Below, in pieces: positions 31,831 through 40,418 of a DNA stretch of 64,000 bases. The notes beneath the pieces were generated by a model, which did not search any database, was not told the origin of the DNA, and was given only the letters and a program-made list of their open reading frames with translations. Numbering within the stretch: the stretch's first letter is position 1; each line of letters starts with the position of its first letter. The stretch comes from Lachnospiraceae bacterium UBA3633 (lineage in GTDB: Bacteria > Bacillota > Clostridia > Lachnospirales > Lachnospiraceae). The translations under genes were made by a program, and so were the position numbers. The stretch lies in NCBI GenBank assembly GCA_002374095.1, contig DFKY01000012.1, positions 46,351-110,350 on the forward strand. The letters are read 5' to 3'.

Positions 31831-33734
31831 TGGCTGTAAAATATATACCATATGAAGTATCAACTGTAAAAGGGCAAGCAGTCCTTAATAATTTTCATAG
31901 GTTGCTTAAATATGAAGGTAATGATGAGGTATTATCTCATATAAGAAGAGGTATGCCATATTATGAATTAAATAAAGTGGAACATGTGGGGAAAGATAAA
32001 CAAACAGATAATATGGTTATAAGAGGAGAGTGTATCTCTGCTTGTGCTTATCTTAAAGAAAAAGGGATTAAAGTTGATTTGGTTTATATAGACCCTCCGT
32101 TTGCAAGTAGTGCTGATTATAGTAAAAAAATTATTTTGAGACAAAATGTAGTGAAGAGTATAAAAAATGGTGATAGTTTAATAGGCGATGATGGCTCAAA
32201 AGAATTTGAAGAAGTAATGTATGGAGATGTATGGACTAAAGAATATTATCTTAACTGGATGTTTGAAAATCTAAGAGCAATAAAAGAAGTCCTTTCTGAT
32301 AATGGAAGTATATATGTGCATTTGGATAGGAGAATAGGACATTATGTTAAAATTTTATTAGATGAAGTTTTTGGGGAAGAAAATTTTGTAAATGAAATTA
32401 TATGGCAATACTTTATGGGCGGAAAAGGTCTGATGGAGTTTGCTCAAAAACATGATGATATTTATTTTTATGCTAAAAGTAAAGGCGAACATATATTTAA
32501 TAAGTTTAATATAAAAAGATATTTGGATTTTAAACCTTCTTTAAAAAATGAATCAAAAAGTGCTATAGATGATGAAGAAAATGGAAAAGATGAAATTGGC
32601 TATTATAGTATTGTGGCTTGCCCAGATGTTTGGCAAATTAAATCAGTGTTTAATATGGGATATGAAGATGTAGGATATGCTACCCAAAAACCTGAAGCCC
32701 TACTTGAAAGAATTATAAATGCATCATCTAATGAAAACATGATGGTTGCTGACTTTTTTGGTGGCTCAGGTGTGACAGCAGCTGTCGCTCATAAACTTGG
32801 TAGAAAATTTATACATTGTGATATAGGTATAAACTCGATTCAAGTTACAAGAGATAGATTAAAAGGAATAGATGCTTCATTTAATGTATATCAAATAAAT
32901 GATGGAGTGCAATTATTTAGAAATCCAATTCAAACAAATGAAAAACTATTAAAGCTTATACCAGGATTAAAAAAGGATGGTAATATTCCAGATTGCTTTG
33001 CTGGATCAATTCAAGATAGTAAACTTGGGGTTGTCCCTGTGTATTTACCAGATTTAAAAAATAGTGATGAAAAAGTATTTGATGATGCTAAGCTTGATGA
33101 ATTACTTATAAAATATATACCAGAGTTAGATAAAAATATCAAAAAAGTAATAGTTTATTATATAGATTTATACTGCAATAAATTAGAAGATACCAATAAA
33201 ACTGATTTAGAATTATTACAAGGTATTGTAAAAAAGAATAAAAATGTTGATATAGATATTGAGTTTAGAGATTTAAAAACTGTTTTATCTGATGTTGTAT
33301 TAAATGATGAAGTTGAATACACATTATCTAATACAACTTATGATTTGATAAATAAATATAAACTTACAATTGATAAATTTATATCTGATAGAGTTATTAC
33401 AAAAATAAATGATTTTAATCAAAAAAGTTTGATTAATAACAAAAAAGGTTCTTTTAAGTCAATTAAATTATCTAAATCAGGTTTGGAGTGTATAGAGTAT
33501 ATTGCTGTAGATTGTGAAAATGATGATTTACAAAAACCATTTAATGCGACAGTGGATATTTACATTGATGATAAAGGGTTAGCACATTACAACTGCCAAA
33601 CAAAAAAAACAGATGCAAAAGGCAAAACTGTTAAATTTGATATATGGGAAGGAAGTATCAAATCAGTAGAAAAACCACTTAAGTTGAAGGTAAGAAATAT
33701 TTGTGGGGATGAAACGATAATTAAAATAGTTTAG
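31830..33734 (+). CDS. Site-specific DNA methyltransferase (beta-class, type III Mod-like)
   Basis: A 634-residue adenine-N6-type methylase. The catalytic motif DPPF is at residues 88-91 (LVYIDPPFASS), followed by MYGDVWTKEYYLNWM. The AdoMet-binding motif comes later (ADFFGGSGVTAAVAHKLGRKFI, ~306-327). This order, catalytic before AdoMet motif, is the beta class used by type III Mod proteins. A segment YATQKPEALLERII matches the family. The C-terminal ~280 residues are probably a target-recognition and subunit-contact part and look unlike common Mod proteins. AAGGAGG lies upstream, inside the helicase gene end. Confidence 0.9.
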   Translation: MAVKYIPYEVSTVKGQAVLNNFHRLLKYEGNDEVLSHIRRGMPYYELNKVEHVGKDKQTDNMVIRGECISACAYLKEKGIKVDLVYIDPPFASSADYSKKIILRQNVVKSIKNGDSLIGDDGSKEFEEVMYGDVWTKEYYLNWMFENLRAIKEVLSDNGSIYVHLDRRIGHYVKILLDEVFGEENFVNEIIWQYFMGGKGLMEFAQKHDDIYFYAKSKGEHIFNKFNIKRYLDFKPSLKNESKSAIDDEENGKDEIGYYSIVACPDVWQIKSVFNMGYEDVGYATQKPEALLERIINASSNENMMVADFFGGSGVTAAVAHKLGRKFIHCDIGINSIQVTRDRLKGIDASFNVYQINDGVQLFRNPIQTNEKLLKLIPGLKKDGNIPDCFAGSIQDSKLGVVPVYLPDLKNSDEKVFDDAKLDELLIKYIPELDKNIKKVIVYYIDLYCNKLEDTNKTDLELLQGIVKKNKNVDIDIEFRDLKTVLSDVVLNDEVEYTLSNTTYDLINKYKLTIDKFISDRVITKINDFNQKSLINNKKGSFKSIKLSKSGLECIEYIAVDCENDDLQKPFNATVDIYIDDKGLAHYNCQTKKTDAKGKTVKFDIWEGSIKSVEKPLKLKVRNICGDETIIKIV

Positions 33735-33760
33735 TTCATTTGAGTTTTATATGGTGAATT

Positions 33761-35056
33761 ATGAGATTAATAGATAATAAAATATGTGAAATAGAAATAT
33801 ACAATAATGATTATAAAAAAATAAGAAATATAATAAATAAAAAAAATAATATAGCAATTAATATTGATAAAAAAGATATTAAAGACTCGAAGAAAAATAT
33901 TGTAAAACAATATGCTTCTTGGGATATTATATGTGCTTGTATGGATAGACTTGAAGATACAGTTGGATATTTAAATGGTTTTCGTTTAAAATACAATCAA
34001 AATCAAAGACAAGCATTTGATTTTTATGAATTGCTTAATAATATTTATGTTGTGATAAATTGTATAGAAGAACTTTATAAAAATTTCTCATCAGATTCTA
34101 CAGATTTAAAAGAATTAAAAAAAAGAAATTCTATTTTTAAAGAGTTTGATTTTGATGGTGGTACTGATTACGATTTTTTTCAGTATATAAGGTCTTTATG
34201 TGCGGTTCATCCTATAAGAACAGATAAAAAGAACCATAAAGCATATTTGGGCAAATCATTAGTTCATAGTTGCCCATATGTTTTATGGGAAAATGATGAT
34301 GAAATAAAAATAATAGTTTATAATTCTAAAAGAGAGCTTCATAATAATGACTTAAATATCAAAATTGAGTATATTGAAAAGTTTTTAAATGCATGGCTGG
34401 AATTTTCAAATGTGGTGATTGAAAAAATAGTAAGTTATTATGATGAAGTATATGTAAGCTTAAGGTCTAAAAAAATTAAAGAGGAGAAGGACTTTGAAGA
34501 TTATGTTGAATATTTGCTGTATTTGAGAAATGAAAATGAGAGAAGATTTAATTATAGCCAAGAGTATATTTTTGATTATTATATAAATGTTTTTAATTTA
34601 AAACTAACAAATATTTGTAATAAAGAAAAATTAGAAAAATATAAAAATGCTATAAGATTAGCGATGAAATATAAGAGTGCTTCCATTCAATTAATGCAGA
34701 CAGAAGGTTTTGAATATACTGGAATAAATAATCCTAAAATGGTAAGTGATAATTCTTTATTTTTTGAACTTGAATCACCTGAAACATTTTTCACGGGTTT
34801 TGAAAAATTTGGTTACAATATAGCAAAAATGTATAATTTGATGCCCGATAATAGCCATAGTGGTTTTGATGAAGATTGGGCGAGAGAGATGTTGGAAGAA
34901 ATGAAGACATTAATTAATAAATATGTATACTTTACTAATAAAGAACCTAATATTGAAACTGTGATTTTAGTGACAATTGCTATGTATTTTGCAAATTTTG
35001 AGGTTAACGATAGTGATTTGAATAAGAGTATACCAAAAAATAATAAATATCGTTAG
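33761..35056 (+). CDS. Unknown helical protein with HEPN-like Rx5H motif
   Basis: A 431-residue protein I do not recognise. It starts 26 bp after the methylase gene, so it is probably in the same operon. It is mostly helical by composition, without signal peptide or membrane segments. A conspicuous segment QYIRSLCAVHPIRTDKK (R144 to H150) fits the Rx4-6H catalytic pattern of HEPN ribonucleases. A later HSCPYVLW and a well-folded C-terminal half (ESPETFFTGFEKFGY, EDWAREMLEEM) have no known counterpart to me. If HEPN, it could be an abortive RNase backing up the restriction system; that is inference from one motif. Confidence 0.55.
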   Translation: MRLIDNKICEIEIYNNDYKKIRNIINKKNNIAINIDKKDIKDSKKNIVKQYASWDIICACMDRLEDTVGYLNGFRLKYNQNQRQAFDFYELLNNIYVVINCIEELYKNFSSDSTDLKELKKRNSIFKEFDFDGGTDYDFFQYIRSLCAVHPIRTDKKNHKAYLGKSLVHSCPYVLWENDDEIKIIVYNSKRELHNNDLNIKIEYIEKFLNAWLEFSNVVIEKIVSYYDEVYVSLRSKKIKEEKDFEDYVEYLLYLRNENERRFNYSQEYIFDYYINVFNLKLTNICNKEKLEKYKNAIRLAMKYKSASIQLMQTEGFEYTGINNPKMVSDNSLFFELESPETFFTGFEKFGYNIAKMYNLMPDNSHSGFDEDWAREMLEEMKTLINKYVYFTNKEPNIETVILVTIAMYFANFEVNDSDLNKSIPKNNKYR

Positions 35057-35295
35057 GTTATTAGTTAATTATTAGAATGTTCCTGTGGAAATAGAATAGA
35101 AGTGTTAAATACTACCAATTTGCTTGAAAAAGTTAAAAATAATTGCAATTATAAAGTAGACTATAAAAAAATAAATATAGTGCAAGTTATGATAAGTATA
35201 TGGATATAACTATATTAAAGTAAATTTATAAAGAATTGTATTAGTGATAAATGAAATTTATATAATATAATAGCTAATAGAAAGGAATAAATTTA
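35057..35295 (+). other. A/T-rich spacer without recognised features
   Basis: 239 bp between two unknown genes. I see no convincing promoter, terminator or repeat, only A/T-rich sequence. An AAAGGA ribosome site lies at its right end. Confidence 0.4.
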
Positions 35296-35859
35296 GTGAT
35301 TGATATATTAGTAGAACAAATTAATATGTCTTTGAAAAATAATTGTTATATGACTGCTTTAACAACAGCTTTAATACTACCTGACATTTGTGGAAAGGCA
35401 AAGTACCCTGATTTAAAAAATAAAGAAAGATATGTGAAATGGTATGATGAATATATAGGGAAATATGAAAAGAATCCTTCTCAAAATGATAATATGCCAT
35501 ATTTAAGCGGAAAAATAGTCTGGAAATTAAGATGTTCTTTATTACATGAGGGCAATCCTACTGTCAATAAAAGAGATTCAGATATTGATTATTTTGAACT
35601 TTTATGGCAAGGATATCAGCAGTGTTCGATTGTTACGGATAGTGCATTAGTTCAAAGTAATGTAGATGGCTCTATAGTTAAAAAAGAGTTTTCGGTAAAT
35701 ATAATTCGCATATGTAATATTATTTGTAGTGTTGCTAAGAATTATTACAAAGAGTATAAAAATACATTTAATTTTTTTAATTATAGAATATCAAATATGG
35801 ATAAAAGAACAAGGGAAGTATTCAAAATTAAGTATAACAAGAAAAATGATAATATATAA
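35296..35859 (+). CDS. Small HEPN-like protein (RxxxxH motif), function unknown
   Basis: A 187-residue protein of predicted all-helical character. The segment VWKLRCSLLHEGNP (R79 to H84) is an Rx4H motif in the context typical of HEPN-superfamily proteins, and the N-terminal helix (MSLKNNCYMTALTTALILPDICG) also fits this group. It is translated from GTG with AAAGGA 9 nt upstream. It stands apart from the previous gene by 239 bp and may be separately expressed. HEPN proteins are commonly RNases in toxin-antitoxin, Abi and restriction-linked systems; no cognate nucleotidyltransferase is adjacent, but one lies 9 kb upstream. Confidence 0.62.
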   Translation: MIDILVEQINMSLKNNCYMTALTTALILPDICGKAKYPDLKNKERYVKWYDEYIGKYEKNPSQNDNMPYLSGKIVWKLRCSLLHEGNPTVNKRDSDIDYFELLWQGYQQCSIVTDSALVQSNVDGSIVKKEFSVNIIRICNIICSVAKNYYKEYKNTFNFFNYRISNMDKRTREVFKIKYNKKNDNI

Positions 35860-35947
35860 TAATGTGTAAAATATATAAGTGCTGAATAGATTAAAAATGT
35901 GATATAAAAAAGATGTTGTTAAAATATAATAAGAGTAAGGAATATAT

Positions 35948-36475
35948 ATGAATTTAGGCAAAGAATCAGAAAATATACCTTATTCATATGATGGAAGATA
36001 TTATGTGCGAACTTGAATATCTGATGACCAAATTGATGTTCATATGCTTATAAATATTTTAGAATCAAAAACTGATGATAGGATTAGAGAAATTAAAGCA
36101 TTATCACAAGATTTAACATTTGATTATGTTATAAATACAATGAAGAAGAATGGTATTCACATTGATTCGCTTAATAATGACTTTATTTTAACATTGTTTA
36201 ACTTAAATTACAGTGCCAATGTCCCTCAAGATGTCACCGATAATGTCACTGATGTCACCGATAATGTCACCGATGTCGTTGATAATGAGAATGCCAATAT
36301 AGACAAATATATTATAAAAATGATTAGGGCTAATCCTAAGATTTCAACATCAAAAATCGCTGAAGATTTAAATGTATCAAAAAGGACTATTTTGAGACAT
36401 ATTGATGAATTAAAAAAGAAAAATAAGCTTAGATTTGTGGGAGAAGCAAAAAATGGATATTGGGAATTAATCTAA
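35948..36475 (+). pseudogene. Remnant of AlbA_2-type (Schlafen-like) ATP-binding/winged-helix regulator
   Basis: AAGGA and ATG at 35948 lead into a short frame (SENIPYSYDGRYYVRT) resembling the middle of AlbA_2-domain regulators. It meets TGA at 36014-36016 where relatives have Gly, then continues in frame for 150 residues. The rest shows LTFDYVINTMKKNGIH, a DVTDN repeat tract and a winged helix (TSKIAEDLNVSKRTILRHIDELKKK). The N-terminal ~150-200 residues of the family are missing. The part from ATG 36044 could still be translated as a 143-residue HTH protein. Confidence 0.65.
36232..36282 (+). repeat. Coding tandem repeat, DVTDN(V) units
   Basis: About 2.5 units of a 21-nt repeat (GATGTCACCGATAATGTCAC and variants) encode DVTDNVT. 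The repeat sits between the effector part and the winged helix of the regulator remnant and could vary in copy number by slippage. Confidence 0.65.
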
Positions 36476-36822
36476 ATTTATTACGAAGAAATCCTGGTAA
36501 TAGGCCTAAATATGATATTGATGATGAGGGGGTAATGGTTCTTTATGAGGCATGTAAGCAGTATAAGAAGTTGTTAGCTGAAGATACTACCCAAACAACT
36601 ACCCAAACAACTACCCAAACTGCTGCCCAAACAAAAGAAGAATTAAGCAGTAAAATTATAGATATAATAAAACATAATAAACATGTTACATTAAAAGAAA
36701 TTGCTGAAAAATTGAATAAATCTCGTGATGGTATAAAACATCATATTACAAAAATGCAAAAAGCTGGAAAGATTAGACATATAGGAAAAGTGAATGATGG
36801 TTATTGGGAGATAACAAATTAA
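36460..36822 (+). pseudogene. Second regulator fragment: winged helix with TTQ repeat
   Basis: A 120-residue frame that overlaps the end of the previous remnant. It has a short basic start (RRNPGNRPKYDID), a coding repeat of ACTACCCAAACA units giving TTQ repeats (~36585-36630), then a winged helix (TLKEIAEKLNKSRDGIKHHITKMQKAGKIRHIG) ending DGYWEI. The C-terminal 55 residues are clearly paralogous to those of the preceding remnant (both end GYWE(L/I)). It is probably the tail of another AlbA_2-type regulator; whether it is expressed is unknown. Confidence 0.55.
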
Positions 36823-37020
36823 TAAATATATGGAGAGAAGAGGTGGTGGCTTTAAGAAGATTATAAATGCATATGAGACACAACAAAATTATCTGAAAAT
36901 GAGATAAAAGTATATGAACTAATATAGTAGACATATTGATGAGAAAAACCGATTGATATATAAAATTGAAAATGATCTTATTCTAATATATTCATGCAAA
37001 GGTCATTATGAAGACAAATA
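36823..37020 (+). other. Non-coding stretch at the right edge of the island
   Basis: About 200 bp of A/T-rich DNA between the regulator fragments and the ppdK terminator. No gene, tRNA or attachment-site-like repeat was found here. Confidence 0.4.
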
Positions 37021-37050
37021 AAAAAGCCCTGGCATAGCCAAGGCTTTTTT
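37021..37050. terminator. Terminator of ppdK (bidirectional)
   Basis: AAAAAGCC / GGCTTTTT outer stem with inner TGGC-ATA-GCCA, A-run on one side and T-run on the other. It serves ppdK on the minus strand and may close the island on the plus strand. Confidence 0.88.
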
Positions 37051-37073
37051 ATTTTAGTATGTATTGTGATTTA

Positions 37074-39836
37074 TTATCTTGCTACGCCAAGTTTTGTCTT
37101 AGAAGCTTTTTTAAGAGCTTTTTCTGCACTAGCAAGAACTTTCTTTGCAGATTTTTTAACACTCTTTACAGCTTTTTTAGCGGCAGTTTTTACTTCTTTT
37201 TTGCTAATAGTTCCTTCTGCGATAGCTGCTTGAGCTGCAGCAAGTCTTGCGATAGGTACACGGAAAGGAGAGCAAGATACATAATCAAGACCTATCTTGT
37301 GACAGAACTCTACAGATGAAGGGTCACCACCATGTTCACCACAGATTCCGAGATGTAAATCTTTATTTACTGATTTACCTTTTTCAATGGCAATCTTCAT
37401 AAGAGATCCTACGCCGACTTGGTCAAGCTTTGCAAATGGATCATTTTCGAAAATCTTCTTATCGTAGTATGATTCAAGGAACTTACCTGCATCATCACGA
37501 GAGAATCCGAAAGTCATCTGGGTAAGGTCATTAGTTCCGAAGCTAAAGAATGCAGCTTCTTTTGCTATCTCGTCTGCAGTGAGAGCTGCACGAGGAATCT
37601 CAATCATAGTTCCGACTTTATATTTAAGTTTAGAACCATTTTTCTTTATAAGCTCATCAGCTGTCTCAACTACGACATTCTTTACATATTTAAGTTCTTT
37701 TACATCTCCAACAAGTGGGATCATGATTTCAGGAACTATTTTCCACTTAGGATGTTTCTTTTGAACTTTAATAGCAGCTTTTATAACGGCACGTGTCTGC
37801 ATAGCAGCTATTTCTGGATATGTGACAGCGAGACGGCATCCACGATGTCCCATCATAGGGTTAAACTCTTTAAGACTTTCTATGATAGCTTCAATCTCTG
37901 CAACGCTTTTCTTAGTTGTCTTTGCAAGTTTTGCTATATCTGCTTTCTCTTTTGGAACGAACTCATGGAGAGGTGGGTCAAGGAATCTTATATTAACTGG
38001 ATAGCCTTCAAGTGCTTCATAGAGTGCTTCGAAGTCACCTTGTTGCATAGGCTCAATCTTTGCAAGGGCCTTTTCTCTTTCTTCAACTGTATCGGCACAA
38101 ATCATCTCTCTAAATGCATCTATACGATTACTTTCAAAGAACATGTGTTCAGTTCTGCAAAGTCCTATACCTTCAGCACCAAGTTCTCTTGCTTTTTTAG
38201 CGTCTCTTGGAGTATCAGCATTAGTTCTTACAGTGAGGCGACGATATTTATCTGCCCATTTCATGATTTTGCCAAATTCACCTGCAATAGTAGCGTCTTC
38301 AGTTGGAAGCTTGCCATTGTAGATGCAGCCATTTGAACCATCTATAGAAAGAAGATCGCCTTCTTTAAATGTCTTACCACCGAGAGTAAATGTCTTCTTA
38401 GCTTCATTCATAACTATATCAGAGCATCCTGATACACAACACTTACCCATGCCACGTGCAACAACTGCAGCATGTGATGTCATACCACCACGAACTGTAA
38501 GGATACCTTCAGCTGCTTTCATACCTTCTATATCTTCTGGACTTGTCTCAAGACGAACAAGTACAACTTTCTTTCCTTTAGCTGCCCATGCTTTTGCATC
38601 TTCTGCAGTGAATACTATTTGTCCTGCAGCTGCTCCTGGACTTGCTGCAAGAGCTTTACCGATAGGAGGGTTTTTCTTTACAGCAGCTGCTTCAAATGTA
38701 GGGTGAAGAAGAGTGTCAAGATTTCTTGGGTCAATCATTGCTACAGCTTCTTTTTCAGTTCTCATACCTTCTGATACAAGATCACAAGCAATCTTAAGAG
38801 CGGCTTTTGCAGTTCTCTTACCATTACGAGTTTGAAGCATGTAGAGATGTCTATCTTCAATAGTAAATTCCATATCTTGCATATCTCTATAATTCTTCTC
38901 GAGGATGTTGCAGATTTTAGTAAATTCTTTATAAACTTCTGGCATGATTTTTTGAAGTTCTGCGATAGGTTGTGGAGTTCTTATACCAGCAACGACATCT
39001 TCACCTTGTGCATTCAAAAGGAACTCACCCATAAGTTTCTTTTCGCCAGTAGCTGGATTTCTTGTAAATGCGACACCAGTTCCAGATGTATTACCCATAT
39101 TTCCAAATGCCATCATCTGTACATTTACTGCTGTACCCCAGCTATAAGGTATATCATTGTCACGACGATATACATTTGCTCTTGGATTGTCCCAAGAACG
39201 AAATACTGCTTTTATTGCTTCATTGAGCTGAACTTTTGGATCATCAGGGAAATCTTTTTTGATTGCTTTTTTATATTCGGCTTTGAAAAGTTTTACAAGT
39301 TCTTTTAAATCATCTGCAGTAAGATCTACATCTTGCTTTACATGTTTTTTCTCTTTCATCTTGTCGATGAGTTCTTCAAAATGTTTCTTGCCAACTTCCA
39401 TAACGACATCAGAGAACATCTGGATAAATCTTCTGTAACAATCCCAAGCCCAGCGAGGGTTGCCAGATTTTCTTGCAAGAGTTTCTGTGACTGTTTCATT
39501 TAATCCTAAATTTAAAATAGTATCCATCATTCCTGGCATAGATGCTCTTGCTCCAGAACGAACAGATACTAAAAGTGGATTATCTTTATCCCCAAATTTT
39601 TTCTTTGTAAGTTTTTCAAGATCACGGACATTGTCCATAATCTGTCCCATAATTTCTTTGTTGATAATTCTTTTGTCTTCGTAATACTGTGTACAAGCTT
39701 CAGTAGTGATTGTAAAACCTTGTGGAACTGGAAGACCAAGTCTTGACATCTCAGCAAGGTTTGCGCCTTTGCCACCTAAGAGATTTCTCATAGAGGCATT
39801 GCCTTCTTTAAATTTGTAAACCCATTTTCTAGCCAT
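37074..39836 (-). CDS. ppdK: Pyruvate, phosphate dikinase with Lys/Ala-rich C-terminal tail
   Basis: Interconverts pyruvate + ATP + Pi and PEP + AMP + PPi; in anaerobes it works in PPi-linked glycolysis. The N-terminal nucleotide domain (GGKGANLAEMSRLGLPVPQGF) is followed by the swivelling His domain (GGMTSHAAVVARGMGKCCVSG) and the PEP/pyruvate barrel (FGTNDLTQMTFGFSRDD, GICGEHGGDP). The protein has 920 residues against ~875 usual; the excess is a C-terminal tail of repeated KKA/KSA units, rich in Lys and Ala like histone H1. AAGGAGG precedes the ATG. It is a single-gene unit. Confidence 0.96.
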   Translation of the reverse strand: MARKWVYKFKEGNASMRNLLGGKGANLAEMSRLGLPVPQGFTITTEACTQYYEDKRIINKEIMGQIMDNVRDLEKLTKKKFGDKDNPLLVSVRSGARASMPGMMDTILNLGLNETVTETLARKSGNPRWAWDCYRRFIQMFSDVVMEVGKKHFEELIDKMKEKKHVKQDVDLTADDLKELVKLFKAEYKKAIKKDFPDDPKVQLNEAIKAVFRSWDNPRANVYRRDNDIPYSWGTAVNVQMMAFGNMGNTSGTGVAFTRNPATGEKKLMGEFLLNAQGEDVVAGIRTPQPIAELQKIMPEVYKEFTKICNILEKNYRDMQDMEFTIEDRHLYMLQTRNGKRTAKAALKIACDLVSEGMRTEKEAVAMIDPRNLDTLLHPTFEAAAVKKNPPIGKALAASPGAAAGQIVFTAEDAKAWAAKGKKVVLVRLETSPEDIEGMKAAEGILTVRGGMTSHAAVVARGMGKCCVSGCSDIVMNEAKKTFTLGGKTFKEGDLLSIDGSNGCIYNGKLPTEDATIAGEFGKIMKWADKYRRLTVRTNADTPRDAKKARELGAEGIGLCRTEHMFFESNRIDAFREMICADTVEEREKALAKIEPMQQGDFEALYEALEGYPVNIRFLDPPLHEFVPKEKADIAKLAKTTKKSVAEIEAIIESLKEFNPMMGHRGCRLAVTYPEIAAMQTRAVIKAAIKVQKKHPKWKIVPEIMIPLVGDVKELKYVKNVVVETADELIKKNGSKLKYKVGTMIEIPRAALTADEIAKEAAFFSFGTNDLTQMTFGFSRDDAGKFLESYYDKKIFENDPFAKLDQVGVGSLMKIAIEKGKSVNKDLHLGICGEHGGDPSSVEFCHKIGLDYVSCSPFRVPIARLAAAQAAIAEGTISKKEVKTAAKKAVKSVKKSAKKVLASAEKALKKASKTKLGVAR

Positions 39837-39888
39837 ATACCCTCCTTATATAATTATTATTGATAATTAAAATATCAAAATCGTAAAT

Positions 39889-39897
39889 ATTATATCA
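39889..39897 (-). promoter_or_regulatory. Probable ppdK promoter (extended -10)
   Basis: On the minus strand TGATATAAT gives a TG-extended -10 box about 50 bp upstream of the ATG; no good -35 is visible. Confidence 0.45.
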
Positions 39898-39952
39898 TAA
39901 ATTATGAAAAAATACATACTTTTTAAGGGTTATGTTATTTTTAAATCTTTTT

Positions 39953-39961
39953 TGTTATAAT
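39953..39961 (+). promoter_or_regulatory. Probable promoter of the DUF2752 gene cluster (extended -10)
   Basis: TGTTATAAT, a TG-extended -10 box 50 bp upstream of the first ATG; the -35 is poor. Confidence 0.45.
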
Positions 39962-40011
39962 CTATAGTGGCTTATAGATAAAGTGCCAAAGCTATGATAA
40001 ATTAAGGAGTT

Positions 40012-40404
40012 ATGGTAAAAAATAAAAAAAATATGGTACTAAAGTATGTACTGGGGATAGTGTTGCTTGGACTAGTCCTTTACTTTGTTGATATAGGCTG
40101 TATATTTAGATTGTTTTTTGGTGTATCATGCCCAGGTTGTGGCCTTACTCGGGCATATCGAGCACTTTTAAAACTTGATTTAAAAAGTGCTTTTTATTTT
40201 CATCCTCTATTTTGGACTATACCTATTATTATATTTTTATACTATAAAAAGGTAAGCGATAAAATGCTTGTACCATTTATAATTATTTTTATCGTGGTGT
40301 ATTTGATAAGATTATTTGATGGTGCGGATGATATAGTTACGATAGACATAACAAATGGATTGATATACAAAATGCTATTTGGTATAATAAATAAAATTGT
40401 ATAA
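40012..40404 (+). CDS. DUF2752 membrane protein
   Basis: A 130-residue protein with three hydrophobic segments and the family motif CPGCGLTRAYRALLKLD followed by AFYFHPLF. The function of DUF2752 is unknown; the paired Cys in CPGC may bind metal or form a redox pair. AAGGAG precedes the ATG. It is followed 14 bp later by a zinc-ribbon/DUF4234 gene, a pairing I have seen as recurrent in Lachnospiraceae genomes (general knowledge, not checked). Confidence 0.88.
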   Translation: MVKNKKNMVLKYVLGIVLLGLVLYFVDIGCIFRLFFGVSCPGCGLTRAYRALLKLDLKSAFYFHPLFWTIPIIIFLYYKKVSDKMLVPFIIIFIVVYLIRLFDGADDIVTIDITNGLIYKMLFGIINKIV

Positions 40405-40418
40405 GTGAGGAAAAAGAA

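Noticed and set aside
36232..36282. GATGTCACCGATAATGTC repeats as a regulatory iteron array
   Set aside because: They are in frame within a coding sequence and encode a regular DVTDN linker, so a coding repeat is the simpler reading.
37752..39308. Long open frames on the plus strand within ppdK
   Set aside because: ppdK is strongly conserved on the minus strand; the opposite frames arise from its codon bias and resemble nothing.
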